From Clostridiales bacterium (GTDB taxonomy: Bacteria; Bacteroidota; Bacteroidia; Bacteroidales; Muribaculaceae), in the NCBI GenBank assembly GCA_023666645.1, contig JAMPBP010000001.1, positions 893,803 to 957,802 of the forward strand: DNA of 64,000 nucleotides, read 5' to 3'. Below, one piece after another: positions 46,560 to 56,135 of the stretch. The first letter of the stretch is position 1. Every line of letters starts with the position of its first letter. Under the pieces are notes generated by a model. That model did not search any database. It saw nothing but the letters and a program-made list of their open reading frames with translations, and was not told the origin of the DNA. A program made the position numbers and the translations under genes.

Positions 46560-46653
46560 CTGGGAGGGCTGGGAGTTCTGGGAGTACTGGGAGTTCTGGG
46601 AGTACTGGGAGGGCTGGGAGTACTGAGAGCACTGGGAGTTCTGGGAGTTCTGG
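46560..46653. repeat. 9-bp tandem repeat, ten units (CTGGGAGNN)
   Basis: Ten consecutive 9-bp units start at 46560 (seven bases CTGGGAG plus TT, TA or GG; the eighth unit reads CTGAGAGCA) and end with a partial CTGG. A short GCCTAT triple follows, then TTCCCAG/CTCCCAG, the inverse of the unit, at 46692-46707. It lies between hpt and the M3 peptidase gene. No ORF crosses it sensibly. Confidence 0.9.
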
Positions 46654-46725
46654 TATAAATGCCTATGATGCCTATTGGTGCCTATCTCAAGTTCCCAGTT
46701 CTCCCAGCTCTCTCAGCCCCTCCTC

Positions 46726-46760
46726 CAAAAAAGAAGGCCGCTCCATTGGAGCGGCCTTCT
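46726..46760 (-). terminator. Intrinsic terminator of the M3 peptidase gene
   Basis: AGAAGGCCGCTCCA (46732-46745) pairs perfectly with TGGAGCGGCCTTCT (46747-46760). On the minus strand the stem is followed by a run of T (the A-run at 46727-46732). It starts 4 nt past the stop codon. Confidence 0.9.
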
Positions 46761-46763
46761 CGG

Positions 46764-48890
46764 TTATTTCAGGTTGTAGTGGCGCATCAGTGCGTCGGGT
46801 GTGGGCTTGTGCCCGCGGAACCGCTCGTAGAGCACCATCGGATCGTCACTGCCTCCCATCTCCAGCACGTTGTTGAGGAATGCCGCGGCGGTGGCGTGGT
46901 CGAAGATGCCGTTCTCCTTGAACATCTCAAAGGCGTCGGTATCGAGCACTTCGGCCCATAGATATGTGTAGTAGCCTGAGGCATACTCGTTGCTGCCGAA
47001 GATATGTTTGAAGTAGGGGCTGCGGTAGCGATACCGTATCTGTGAGGGCATGCCCAGCTTGTCGCCTACCTCTTTCTCGAAGGCCTCGACGTCGATGGTT
47101 TCGCCGTCGGCGAGGTTGAGATGGCCATATTGCAGGTCGAGCCATGAGGCACCGAGACGCTCCACGAGGTCAAAACCGGCGTTGTGGGTCGAGGCTGCGG
47201 CGATCTTGGCCACGAGCTCTTCGGGTATCAGTTCGCCTGTCTGGTAGTGGCGTGCATATTCCTTCATCAGTTCGGGCTCGAAGGCAAAGTGCTCGTTCAT
47301 CTGTGAGGGGAGTTCTACAAAGTCGCGGTCTACATTGGTGCCCGACTGGCTCTTGTAGGCAGCGCGAGTGAGCATGCCGTGTAGGCCGTGGCCAAATTCA
47401 TGGAACATCGTGTGTACCTCGTCGATGTTGAGCAGCGAGGGGGTATCGGCTGTGGGACTGGTGAAGTTGCCAATGTTGTAGACGATGGGGCGCTCCTGTT
47501 TGCCGTTCTCGTCGGTGTAGGCTTCCTTGAAGATGTACATCCAGGCTCCCTGGCGCTTGGAGTCGCGTGGAAAATAGTCGGTCATGAACACTGCCACATG
47601 GTTGCCCAGCGAGTCGGTGACATTGTATACATTCACGTCGGGGTGATACTTGGGGGCATCGGGCATCTCGGTAAAGGTCACGCCATAGAGACGGTTGGCG
47701 AGGGTGAAGATTCCCTTGCGCACGGAGTCTACGGCAAAGTAAGGACGCAGTTCGTTCTCGTCGAGATCATACTTTGCCTTGCGCACCTTCTCGGCGTAAT
47801 AGTAGTAGTCCCATGGCTCAATCTTGAAGCCGCCACCCTCATTGTCGACGATGGCCTGCATGTCGGCTACTTCCTCGTCGACTCGCTTGCGTGCTGCGGG
47901 CCACACTTTCATTATCAGTTCCTCGGCTGCGGCGGGTGTCTTGGCCATCACGGCGTCGGTGCAGTAGGCTGCAAAGTCGTCATATCCCAGCAGGCGGGCC
48001 TTGGCTGAGCGGGCCTTGAGGATCTCGTTGATCACAGGGCGGTTGTCGGTGGCTCCCGTAGAGGCGAGCGTGGTATATCCGTTGTACATGGCCTGGCGCA
48101 GGTCGCGGTTGTCGGCAAACTGGAGCACGGGGAGACGCGAGGGGGCGTGGAGGGTGAACACCCATTTCCCTTCCTTGCCGCGTGCTGCGGCGGTCTCGGC
48201 AGCCTTGGCCACCACATTGGCCGGAATGCCGGCGAGTTGCTCCTCATTGTCGACTACGAGCTCAAAGCTGTTGGTGGCCTCGAGCAGGTTCTTGTTGAAC
48301 TTGAGATAGAGGTCGGTGAGGCGCAGGTTGAGGTCGGTGAGCTGGGCTTTACCGGCCGAGTCGAGCAATGCACCGTTGCGTGTGAAGTTCTTGTAGGTCT
48401 GCTCTATGGCGCGGCGCTGGGCGGTGGTGTAGTCGACAGAATCGCGGTTGTCATAGAGTGCCTTGACGCGGTCAAAGAGAGCTGCGTTCATCATCGTAGC
48501 GTCGTCAAACTGTGACACCAAGGGCATAGCCTTCTCGGCTATCTCGTTCATCTCGTCACATGAGTTTGACTCGCTCAGGGCGTTGAACACCAGCGATACG
48601 CGCTCCAGAATCTTTCCCGAGCGGTCCATCGCGAGAATTGTGTTGTCGAATGTCGGGGCCTCGGGATTGGCTACGATTGAGTCAATCTGTGCTTGGGCCT
48701 CTGCGATTCCTGCCTCAAAGGCGGGAAGGTAATCGCTGTACTGGATTTGGTCGAACGGCGGAATTTCATATTCGGTCTCGTAACCGGCTATGAAAGGATT
48801 GACCCGCTGCGACTTCTTGTCATTGCAAGATGTCATGGTAGTAGCCGCTATTGTAAGGGCTGCGGCAGCCATTGCGGTGAGTTGGTTCAT
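46764..48890 (-). CDS. M3 family metallopeptidase (Dcp-like) lipoprotein
   Basis: This 708-residue zinc peptidase resembles peptidyl-dipeptidase Dcp and oligopeptidase A. It has a lipoprotein signal (TTMTSC, Cys22), a helical N-terminal half, and the M3 motif HEFGHGLHG with HEFGH at 497-501. Later conserved pieces include FVELPSQMNEHFAFEPE. It would trim peptides in the periplasm or at the surface. It stands alone behind rho and ends at a strong terminator. Confidence 0.93.
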   Translation of the reverse strand: MNQLTAMAAAALTIAATTMTSCNDKKSQRVNPFIAGYETEYEIPPFDQIQYSDYLPAFEAGIAEAQAQIDSIVANPEAPTFDNTILAMDRSGKILERVSLVFNALSESNSCDEMNEIAEKAMPLVSQFDDATMMNAALFDRVKALYDNRDSVDYTTAQRRAIEQTYKNFTRNGALLDSAGKAQLTDLNLRLTDLYLKFNKNLLEATNSFELVVDNEEQLAGIPANVVAKAAETAAARGKEGKWVFTLHAPSRLPVLQFADNRDLRQAMYNGYTTLASTGATDNRPVINEILKARSAKARLLGYDDFAAYCTDAVMAKTPAAAEELIMKVWPAARKRVDEEVADMQAIVDNEGGGFKIEPWDYYYYAEKVRKAKYDLDENELRPYFAVDSVRKGIFTLANRLYGVTFTEMPDAPKYHPDVNVYNVTDSLGNHVAVFMTDYFPRDSKRQGAWMYIFKEAYTDENGKQERPIVYNIGNFTSPTADTPSLLNIDEVHTMFHEFGHGLHGMLTRAAYKSQSGTNVDRDFVELPSQMNEHFAFEPELMKEYARHYQTGELIPEELVAKIAAASTHNAGFDLVERLGASWLDLQYGHLNLADGETIDVEAFEKEVGDKLGMPSQIRYRYRSPYFKHIFGSNEYASGYYTYLWAEVLDTDAFEMFKENGIFDHATAAAFLNNVLEMGGSDDPMVLYERFRGHKPTPDALMRHYNLK

Positions 48891-48964
48891 ATTGTTTTTA
48901 ATGCTTGGTTGCGTGATTTGGTCGTTGGTTCTTTAGACCTTTAGCTTTTGACTTCATACTTGAG

Positions 48965-48987
48965 GCATGGAACCCGAGGTTCCATGC
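48965..48987 (-). terminator. Hairpin just after rho
   Basis: GCATGGAACC (48965-48974) pairs perfectly with GGTTCCATGC (48978-48987) around a 3-nt loop, 4 nt past the rho stop codon. No T-run follows on the minus strand, so it may instead protect the 3' end. Confidence 0.5.
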
Positions 48988-48991
48988 TTCC

Positions 48992-51349
48992 TCAGTCGCC
49001 CATGGTTCTCAGCAGCTCCTCGTTGTTGATTGTGCGCTCCATACGGTCCTTGATGAATTCCATGGCTTCGATGGAGTTGCGGTCGCTCAGGAAGCGGCGC
49101 AGTATCCACATGCGGTTGAGGGTGTCGCTGTTGAGCAGCAGGTCGTCGCGGCGTGTGCTCGACGACATGATGTCGACAGCCGGGAATATGCGCTTGTTCG
49201 ACAGTTTGCGGTCGAGCTGCAACTCCATGTTGCCGGTGCCTTTGAACTCCTCGAAGATCACTTCGTCCATCTTTGACGAGGTCTCGGTGAGAGCCGTGGC
49301 TATGATTGTGAGCGAACCGCCGTTCTCGATGTTGCGTGCGGCGCCAAAGAATCGCTTGGGACGCTGCAGGGCATTGGCGTCGACACCTCCGGAGAGGATT
49401 TTGCCCGAGGCCGGTGACACGGTGTTGTAGGCGCGTGCCAGGCGGGTAATGGAGTCGAGCAGTATCACTACATCATGACCGCATTCCACCATGCGCTTGG
49501 CCTTCTCGAGCACTATGCCGGCAATCTTGACGTGGCGTTCGGCGGGCTCGTCAAATGTCGAGGCTATCACCTCGGCGTTGACGCTGCGTATCATGTCGGT
49601 TACCTCCTCAGGACGCTCGTCGATGAGCAATATCATGATGTAGGTCTCGGGGTGATTCTCGGCTATGGCGTTGGCTATGTCTTTCAATAGAAGTGTCTTA
49701 CCGGTTTTGGGTGGTGCCACGATGAGTCCGCGCTGTCCCTTGCCGATGGGGGCGAACATGTCGACTACGCGGGTCGATATGTTGCACGACTCGCCCGATG
49801 TGAGGTCGAATTTTTCGTTGGGGAAGAGCGGTGTGAGATGCTCGAAGGGTATGCGGTCTCTGATAAATTCGGGTGAGCGGCCGTTGATGCGCACTGCCTG
49901 GCTCATGGGGAAGTATTTCTCCCCCTCGCGCGGTGGCTTGATGGTGCATTCCACCACATCGCCGCTCTTGAGACCGTAGCTTTTGATTTGTCCCTGGGTC
50001 ACATAGACATCGTCGGGCGAATTGAGGTAGTTGTAGTCGCTCGAGCGCAGGAATCCGTAACCCTCGGGCATCACCTCGAGAACACCGCTTGACTCGAGAA
50101 ATCCTTCGAAGTTGTAGAGCGGTTCGCGCTGCTGCTGTGGATTGTTGGGGTTCTGGTAGCCCTGCTGTTGCTGCTGGTTACGGTTTTTCTTGTTTTTCTT
50201 GGGCTGGTTGATGGGCTGACCGTCCTGCATGGCTACCTGATGCTGTGCTCCCGGCTCATGTATCACGATTGGAACGTTGTATTTAGGCGTGGCGGGCATC
50301 TGAGGCTGCTGTTGCTGCTGTTGCTGGCGGTTGCGGGGCTGTGCCTGCATCTCCTCGCGCTCTCTCTGCGAGCGTGGGGTGAAACGGCGTCCATCGCTGC
50401 GGGGGAAGAATAATCCAAAGGATGAATCTTTGGTGGGACCGAAGTTGTTGCGCTGTTCTGCTTGTTCGTTTTCGGCGGTTTCCTGACTATCGTGGCCTTC
50501 TGCAGCGGCTGTTTCGGTAGGAGTGGCATCGTTGGAGATTGCCGCCGTTTCACCGGCAGTGGTGTCAATGACGCCTGGCTCGGTCTGCTCGGTCTGCTCG
50601 GCAGCGGCGGCGGCAGCCTCGGCGGCTTTCTGGGCGTTGGACTTGCGTCCGCGCTTTTTTCCTTGCTTTGGTTGTTGAGCCGGCTGCTGGCCGTCGGCCT
50701 TGGTGTCAGTCTCACCCTCGGCCACGGTCGGGGCTGTGTCGCTGTCCGGCGGCAGCTCCGGTAGCTGGGTCGGTTGCTCGGCGGGAGCTGTAGCTGCTGA
50801 TTGCTCCGCCTGCTCGGCCTGTTGCTGGTGCTTGGGTTTGCGTCCGCGCTTCTTCCCCTGTTTGGGCTGCTCGGGGGCATCGGAAGTTGCTGTGGCATCG
50901 TCATTGTCGCGGGAGCCGGTCACAGCCTCAGGAACGGGAAGCAGTGCCGGGTCGACTGAGTCGAGACGTGGCATCTCGAGAGGCTTCTCCTCATCGGCGC
51001 GCAGGGCCTGGGCATTCTTCGGTTTACGGCCGCGGCGTCGCGGAGCATCGTTGCCATCGGCAGTGGTGATATTTTCCACGGCGCTGTTCTCATCGGGACG
51101 TGCGGTGGCTGTCTTTTCAGCCTTGCGGCCTATGCGTTCACGTTTGGAACGTTGCTCTCCCTTGTTCTGGGCCACCACGCTCTGGGCGTGGTCGGCGGCC
51201 TGCTTGTCGAGTATGCCGAATATCATGGCATCCTTGCCGGCATGGAGAAGCTTTTTGAGTCCCATGTTTTCAGCAATAGCTGCGACTTCGTTGTCGGGCA
51301 TTGCTGTCAGTTCTGAAAAATTGTACATATTTATTATTAAATCAGACAT
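48992..51349 (-). CDS. rho: Transcription termination factor Rho with long disordered insert
   Basis: Rho is the RNA helicase that ends transcription. The 785-residue protein is far longer than the 419 residues of E. coli Rho. Residues 1-52 are the helical Rho N-terminal domain. About 55-410 are low-complexity and disordered (Q, A, E, P-rich), with basic RGRKP-type motifs at 104-112, 167-174 and 231-237. The cold-shock RNA-binding domain begins near 413 ([15 protein letters not shown]), then the ATPase with Walker [11 protein letters not shown] and [10 protein letters not shown]. An in-frame ATG at 51328 is an alternative start. In Bacteroides thetaiotaomicron a comparable insert is reported to drive phase separation. 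Confidence 0.96.
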   Translation of the reverse strand: MSDLIINMYNFSELTAMPDNEVAAIAENMGLKKLLHAGKDAMIFGILDKQAADHAQSVVAQNKGEQRSKRERIGRKAEKTATARPDENSAVENITTADGNDAPRRRGRKPKNAQALRADEEKPLEMPRLDSVDPALLPVPEAVTGSRDNDDATATSDAPEQPKQGKKRGRKPKHQQQAEQAEQSAATAPAEQPTQLPELPPDSDTAPTVAEGETDTKADGQQPAQQPKQGKKRGRKSNAQKAAEAAAAAAEQTEQTEPGVIDTTAGETAAISNDATPTETAAAEGHDSQETAENEQAEQRNNFGPTKDSSFGLFFPRSDGRRFTPRSQREREEMQAQPRNRQQQQQQQPQMPATPKYNVPIVIHEPGAQHQVAMQDGQPINQPKKNKKNRNQQQQQGYQNPNNPQQQREPLYNFEGFLESSGVLEVMPEGYGFLRSSDYNYLNSPDDVYVTQGQIKSYGLKSGDVVECTIKPPREGEKYFPMSQAVRINGRSPEFIRDRIPFEHLTPLFPNEKFDLTSGESCNISTRVVDMFAPIGKGQRGLIVAPPKTGKTLLLKDIANAIAENHPETYIMILLIDERPEEVTDMIRSVNAEVIASTFDEPAERHVKIAGIVLEKAKRMVECGHDVVILLDSITRLARAYNTVSPASGKILSGGVDANALQRPKRFFGAARNIENGGSLTIIATALTETSSKMDEVIFEEFKGTGNMELQLDRKLSNKRIFPAVDIMSSSTRRDDLLLNSDTLNRMWILRRFLSDRNSIEAMEFIKDRMERTINNEELLRTMGD

Positions 51350-51661
51350 TGTGACGGCTCGGTTGCGATGACATGGCGTCCTCTTGCCCGGTCACGGTTG
51401 CTGAGTGTTAGTTATAATTGTGTTATGAATTTTCTGTTATTTCCTATATCCTCACATTGCCAGGCAAGCTCTGGATACTGAGTGCCTATATAATTTATGT
51501 AAATGTGTAAATGGCGTAGGGGCTGCATGTGGACAAGGCACACGTTGGCTCAAAACGACATTTTTCATCCTGTGATATGAAATAATTGGGAATAAGATGT
51601 AAATGGCTGATGGTAAAAGAGATGTCGATTAAAAGCGCCCTCAAGGGGCCTTTAGACGCAA
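51350..51661 (-). promoter_or_regulatory. rho 5' leader, about 310 nt
   Basis: This stretch has no supported gene. It lies between the rho ATG and the likely -7 box at 51662-51669, so it would be a long untranslated leader. A minus-strand open frame here (51719-51495) lacks any recognisable product. Long rho leaders with autoregulation are known in other bacteria; I see no specific structure. Confidence 0.45.
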
Positions 51662-51669
51662 CAAAGGTA
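51662..51669 (-). promoter_or_regulatory. Likely rho -7 box TACCTTTG
   Basis: The minus-strand TACCTTTG is a full match to TAnnTTTG. No TTTG is visible 18-20 nt upstream. Confidence 0.5.
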
Positions 51670-51820
51670 ATAAAGAAATGTGAAATATATGATATGTGGC
51701 GCTTATTTTTTAGATTCATTTTTTATAAAGAATGTTAAGGCAGCGGTATGGGGCGTCGTAGGGTGGTTGCCGGAGAGTGAAGTGAAAAAAAATGGCACCG
51801 GCTGTTAATTAATGTTAAAC

Positions 51821-51829
51821 GGGGGGGGG
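51821..51829 (+). repeat. G9 homopolymer upstream of the pilus promoter
   Basis: Nine consecutive G bases, preceded by AAAC and followed by TACTTATAG, lie 27 nt upstream of the -33 element of the pilus operon promoter. Tracts of this length are prone to slippage. Confidence 0.9.
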
Positions 51830-51856
51830 TACTTATAGAAAATAAAGAGGTTTTGA

Positions 51857-51886
51857 TTTGTAATTAGGGAAATTTTCGTAATTTTG
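51857..51886 (+). promoter_or_regulatory. Promoter of the type V pilus operon
   Basis: TTTG (51857-51860), an 18-nt spacer and TAATTTTG (51879-51886) fit the Bacteroidota consensus. The start near 51891 leaves a leader of about 160 nt before the DUF3575 ATG at 52052. A second TTTG lies at 51852. Confidence 0.7.
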
Positions 51887-51891
51887 CAAGC

Positions 51892-51926
51892 CCGATGAGT
51901 AGCATATATGCCACGTAACACATCGG
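51892..51926 (+). other. Leader stem-loop at the pilus transcript start
   Basis: CCGATG (51892-51897) pairs with CATCGG (51921-51926), with the palindrome GCATATATGC (51902-51911) inside. It sits at the predicted 5' end of the pilus mRNA and could influence stability. Function is not known. Confidence 0.4.
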
Positions 51927-52051
51927 CATCTTCCTGGCAGAGACCCCTACTGCGCTATAAAACACAGCATGACACACATTCCGGTCTCTCTCTCGATGCT
52001 TTATAAATGAACCGAATAGATACAATACACACCTTTATAACTCATAGCAAT

Positions 52052-52639
52052 ATGACGCACTATCTGAAGGGACTCCTTACAGGCCTTTTGATTGCTCTCG
52101 GTCTCGCGACCGCCGGGGCGCAAGATGTCGCATTGAAATCCAATCTCCTCAGTGATCTCACCCTCACCCTGAATGGGGCTGCCGAGATGAGGCTCGCACC
52201 AAAATGGACAGCTGAGCTCGGTGGCAATCTCAATGCATGAGCCGTCAACAACCACCGCTGGAAACAGTGGGCTCTGGTGCCTGAGGTACGCTACTGGTTC
52301 TGCCAGGCTTTCTCCGGCCACTTCGTGGGCGGTCACCTTTTGGGTGGACAGTACAACTGGGGCAACCTCGACATGAACTTCAAGATGCTCGGCACCGACT
52401 TTTCAAAACTCAAGGATTACCGCTACCAGGGCTGGATGGTGGGAGCCGGACTGGTCTACGGCTATTCCTGGATTCTCAACCGCCACTGGAACATCGAGGC
52501 CGAGATTGGTCTGGGCTGGGTATACACCAGGTATGACAAGTTTGAGTGTGCCGACTGTGGCAAACGCGTCGAGCGCAACCGTCCCCATAACTACGTGGGT
52601 CCCACCAAGGCCGCCGTCAATCTCGTATATACTTTCTAA
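52052..52639 (+). pseudogene. DUF3575 pilus-associated protein, broken by one in-frame TGA
   Basis: The frame encodes a signal peptide (to AGAQ) and an outer-membrane-type beta-rich protein resembling DUF3575, found with Fim/Mfa pilus genes in Bacteroidales. Codon 63 is TGA (52238-52240). The same frame then continues without interruption for another 132 codons, with family-like PEVRYWFCQAFSGHFVGGH and AEIGLGWVYTRY, to a normal end at TF. The residue expected at the stop is probably Trp (TGG to TGA, one base). Full length would be 195 residues. It is a recent nonsense mutation, a sequencing error, or a read-through site. Confidence 0.8.
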
Positions 52640-52669
52640 GATAACCGACACACAGATACACTGACCACT

Positions 52670-54124
52670 ATGAAACATTATATACTATCAGCTATAGCCG
52701 GCGCCGCCACTTTGCTCAGCGCCACCGCTGCCCGAGTATCGTTTGACGGTGTCGACGACCTCACCTCGGGACGTGTCGGTAACAACTATGTCATGACCAT
52801 GCAGGTCAACCCCGCCGATATCAAGCCGGGACGCGACCATGAGATGTTCATCACTCCGGTGCTCCGTTCGGCTTCGGGTCGCGACTAACTGTTGCTCCCC
52901 GCCGTGTGCGTGTCGGGCCGCAACAAATATTTCTCCCATCTGCGCAACAACGACATGCCCACTGAGGCCACCGTCCTCCTCTCAGGTTCCAAGCAGAGCT
53001 ACGGCTACCGCTACGAGGTGCCATGGCAGGAATGGATGGACCACAGCGACCTCACCTTTGCCACCGCCACCGTGCACTGCTGCGAGCAGCCTGTGGCCCA
53101 TGGTGACAAGTTGGTAGCCCGTCACGACTATGGCGTGCCACCTGTAGCCTTCGACCCACTGTACATCGCCCTCACCGGCGACTCTACCGTGACCATCGAG
53201 GCACAAGGCTCGGCATTCGTTGACTTCGTCGTGAACCGCACCGAACTCAAGCCCGACTACCGCGGCAACCGTGGCGAGATCGACAAGATCATCAAGTCGA
53301 TCGATGTGGTGGCCCAGGATCCCGATGCCATAATCACCCGCATCACCATCAAGGGTTATGCATCGCCCGAGGGTAGCTACAGCAACAACGTGCGCCTCGC
53401 CATGGGACGTACCAACACCCTCAAGGAATATGTCGCCGCCGACCTCACCCGCCGCTATGCCGGCTTCAATCCCAAGGTGTTCATGACCGACTATGAGCCT
53501 GAGGACTGGGGCGGACTCATCAGATGGCTCGAGCAGCACGATGACTTCGAGAACCGCGACGCCATCCTGGCTATCGCAAAGGATACCTCGATCGAGCCCG
53601 ACCCGCGCAACAGCAAGATCCAGAACCTCTATCCCGCGCAGTACAAATATCTGCTCGCCGAGGTCTATCCCGCCCTGCGTCACAGTGACTACACCATTCG
53701 CTATAATATCAAGACAGGTATCGATGTGGAGCACCTCAAGGAGATGATGGAGGTTACCCCCGAGCGCTTGCGTCCGGTCGACTTCTACCTCATCGCCTCG
53801 ACCTATCCCGTGGGTAGCGACAGCTACAACCGTGCGTTGCTATTGGCTGCCAAGCAGTATCCCGCCGACGAGGAGGCTGCCCTCAATGCCGCCAACATCT
53901 ATCTCGCCAAGGGTGACCTGGAGAATGCCGTGATATATGCCCAGCGCACCGGCAACACCCCCGAGGCTATTTTTACCCGCGCCAATATCGCCGCCCGTCA
54001 GGGTCAGCTCGAGAAAGCCGCCAGTCTGCTGCAGTCGGCAGCCGACCAGGGTATGGAGCAGGCCAAGCACGAGTATGCCCAGCTGCGGGCTATCCTTGAT
54101 CGCGAGCCCGTGACCTACTATTAA
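52670..54124 (+). pseudogene. DUF3868/OmpA-like pilus-associated protein, broken by one in-frame TAA
   Basis: The frame encodes a signal peptide, an N-terminal DUF3868-like beta region, an OmpA-like domain (about 180-270, with ITIKGYASPEGSYSNN and LAMGRTNTLKEYV) and a helical, TPR-like C-terminal part (AALNAANIYLAKGDLENAV). Codon 73 is TAA (52886-52888), after ASGRD. The same frame stays open for the remaining 411 codons to the normal stop at 54124. Full length would be 484 residues. OmpA-like domains bind peptidoglycan, so the protein may anchor or assist the pilus. It follows DUF3575 by 30 nt. Confidence 0.8.
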
Positions 54125-54164
54125 ACACAACACAACATCATAATAATAACTTAATCAATCATTT

Positions 54165-56072
54165 ATGAAATTTAATCTTTTGACAAAAGCAATGCTCTGT
54201 GGCGCAGCAGTCGCCATGGTGTCATGCTCCAACGACGAGCCCGTAAAAGGCGACCAGCAGAAGCCCCTTGACGGCGATGTTGCCTACATGACCGTTACAA
54301 TTTCTTCGGCCGACAAGTCGAGCCGTGCTACTACCGATGGTGGTTATGAGGATGGTTCACTTACTCCTGAGGACGAAATCAATGTTAAGAACGTTCGTTT
54401 CTTCTTCTTCGACGATAAGGGTGCCGCTATGGATTTGACCGCCTACATGGTTGATCCTAATGCCAATCTTAACCTCGCCCCTGGTGAAAAACCCAATATC
54501 GAGCACAAATTGGGCAAGAATATCCTTGTACTCGAGGATATGACATCTAATCAGTATCCCTCATACATGATTACTATCATTAACAATGATAAGTTTGAGT
54601 GCGGTACAAATTTGACCAACACTCTGGAACTCCTGTCTGACTACAAGACCAACAACGGTTTTGTAATGAGCACATCTTCTTATGCTCCCGGTGCTGGTGA
54701 AACCCGTCCTTACTACCATGTTACTAACATAGAACCCGGTAACTTCAAGCAGACACCCGAAGCTGCCGTAGCCGACAACGCACCCGTGGAAATATATGTT
54801 GAGCGTCTCGCTTCCAAGGTTACTTTGAAGCTCGCCGACGAAATCAAAAGCGGTGAAACGACTCTTGATGACGGAACAAAGATCTACAAGCTCGAGCAGA
54901 CTGTTGCCAATGGTACTGAGGGTGACAATGTTGACGGTGACAATACCAACCTGAACACCGACCTTTACATCAAGGTCCTTGGCTGGAATGTCAACACTAC
55001 TGCCAATAATAGCTACATGATGAAAAACATCGATACCAAATGGGATTTCATATGGCAACGCGAGAGCTGGAACAAGCCTGAGTATTTCCGTAGCTTCTGG
55101 GCTAAATCGTATACTTATGGTGACAATGCAGCTGCTATCGCAAGCAAGGTTACTTACGTTCCTACCAAAGAAATTGATGTCCCCAATGGTCTCAGAGCAG
55201 CTGCTTACTGCAACGAGAATACAAATACTGTAAATAATGTTTTTGCTGAGGAAAACGTAGAAGACAATGCCCGCGCTCTTGTAGACTCTCGTGTTGTGAC
55301 CAATGTCGTTCTTCACACTCAGATTGTCGAAAAGGATGGTGGTAAAGTCAATGACCTCGTTATGGCCAACGGTACTCTTTTCCGCGGTGCTGCTTATCTC
55401 CAGTATATCCTCAACCGCGCTTATGCAGGAACGGATGGTATCAATCTGTGGATCCAAACTGAGGTTAATAATGGTACGACTACCAATGATAAAGGTGAGA
55501 CTGTAACAACAACCACAACCAAATATGCTCAGATAGGTAAGGAATTCTTTAGCCTTGCTTACCCTGAGAATTATGAGGGTCTTGGAGATGTCGACGTTGT
55601 ATTCAATGAGGATGCTTTCAATGCGACAACTGCAACTACAAAGTACTATGTCTACAAGGAAGTCGAGACAGAAGATGGCAAAACCGAGAACAAGTATGTA
55701 GAGGCTACCGCAGAGGAAATCGCTGCAGCTGTTGCATCAATCAAGACTCAGATTGCCGCTGTACAGCCTGAGGGTGTAAACCACGCTGTTATCTACGAGG
55801 GTGGTCATAACATCTATTTCATTCCTATAGAGCACCTCGCTGCCGATCATAATCAGAAAAACGCAGTAGAAGGCTACTATGGTGTTGTACGTAATCACAT
55901 CTACAACCTCACTATCAACAGCTTCTCTAAGGTGGGTCACGGTATCTGGGATCCAAAAGGCGATAAAGAAGAAACTGCTAAGCCCGAAAAGCCCGAGGAT
56001 CCCTTGTACTACCTCGGTGCACATATCAACATCCTTTCTTGGAAGGTTGTTAACCAGGATGTTGATCTATAA
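54165..56072 (+). CDS. Major fimbrillin, Mfa1/FimA-like (type V pilus)
   Basis: This 635-residue lipoprotein (AMVSC, Cys21) looks like the main subunit of a type V pilus. In these systems the lipoprotein is exported, then an arginine-specific protease removes an N-terminal strand so that subunits join by strand exchange. A candidate site is SSRAT at Arg54. The C-terminal end, NHIYNLTINSFSKVGHGIWDP and ISWKVVNQDVDL-type strands, is typical of Mfa1-like fimbrillins. It is longer than P. gingivalis Mfa1 (about 563 residues). The coding region is visibly more AT-rich than its neighbours. A hairpin follows the gene. Confidence 0.85.
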   Translation: MKFNLLTKAMLCGAAVAMVSCSNDEPVKGDQQKPLDGDVAYMTVTISSADKSSRATTDGGYEDGSLTPEDEINVKNVRFFFFDDKGAAMDLTAYMVDPNANLNLAPGEKPNIEHKLGKNILVLEDMTSNQYPSYMITIINNDKFECGTNLTNTLELLSDYKTNNGFVMSTSSYAPGAGETRPYYHVTNIEPGNFKQTPEAAVADNAPVEIYVERLASKVTLKLADEIKSGETTLDDGTKIYKLEQTVANGTEGDNVDGDNTNLNTDLYIKVLGWNVNTTANNSYMMKNIDTKWDFIWQRESWNKPEYFRSFWAKSYTYGDNAAAIASKVTYVPTKEIDVPNGLRAAAYCNENTNTVNNVFAEENVEDNARALVDSRVVTNVVLHTQIVEKDGGKVNDLVMANGTLFRGAAYLQYILNRAYAGTDGINLWIQTEVNNGTTTNDKGETVTTTTTKYAQIGKEFFSLAYPENYEGLGDVDVVFNEDAFNATTATTKYYVYKEVETEDGKTENKYVEATAEEIAAAVASIKTQIAAVQPEGVNHAVIYEGGHNIYFIPIEHLAADHNQKNAVEGYYGVVRNHIYNLTINSFSKVGHGIWDPKGDKEETAKPEKPEDPLYYLGAHINILSWKVVNQDVDL

Positions 56073-56135
56073 TTTGTTAGAAACTTCATGTTTTTTTGAT
56101 TCTCGCTCTCCAGTTATTGATTTTATACCCTGAAT

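Noticed and set aside
46560..46653. CRISPR array
   Set aside because: The 9-bp units are contiguous with no spacers, and no cas gene is in the window.
51495..51719. Small minus-strand ORF in the rho leader
   Set aside because: No recognisable product, and it overlaps the likely rho -7 box.
52238..52240. Selenocysteine or stop-codon reassignment at the TGA
   Set aside because: Other genes here (for example MATE and SGNH esterase) end in TGA normally, no SECIS-like element was noticed, and the neighbouring gene is broken by TAA, which recoding of TGA cannot explain.
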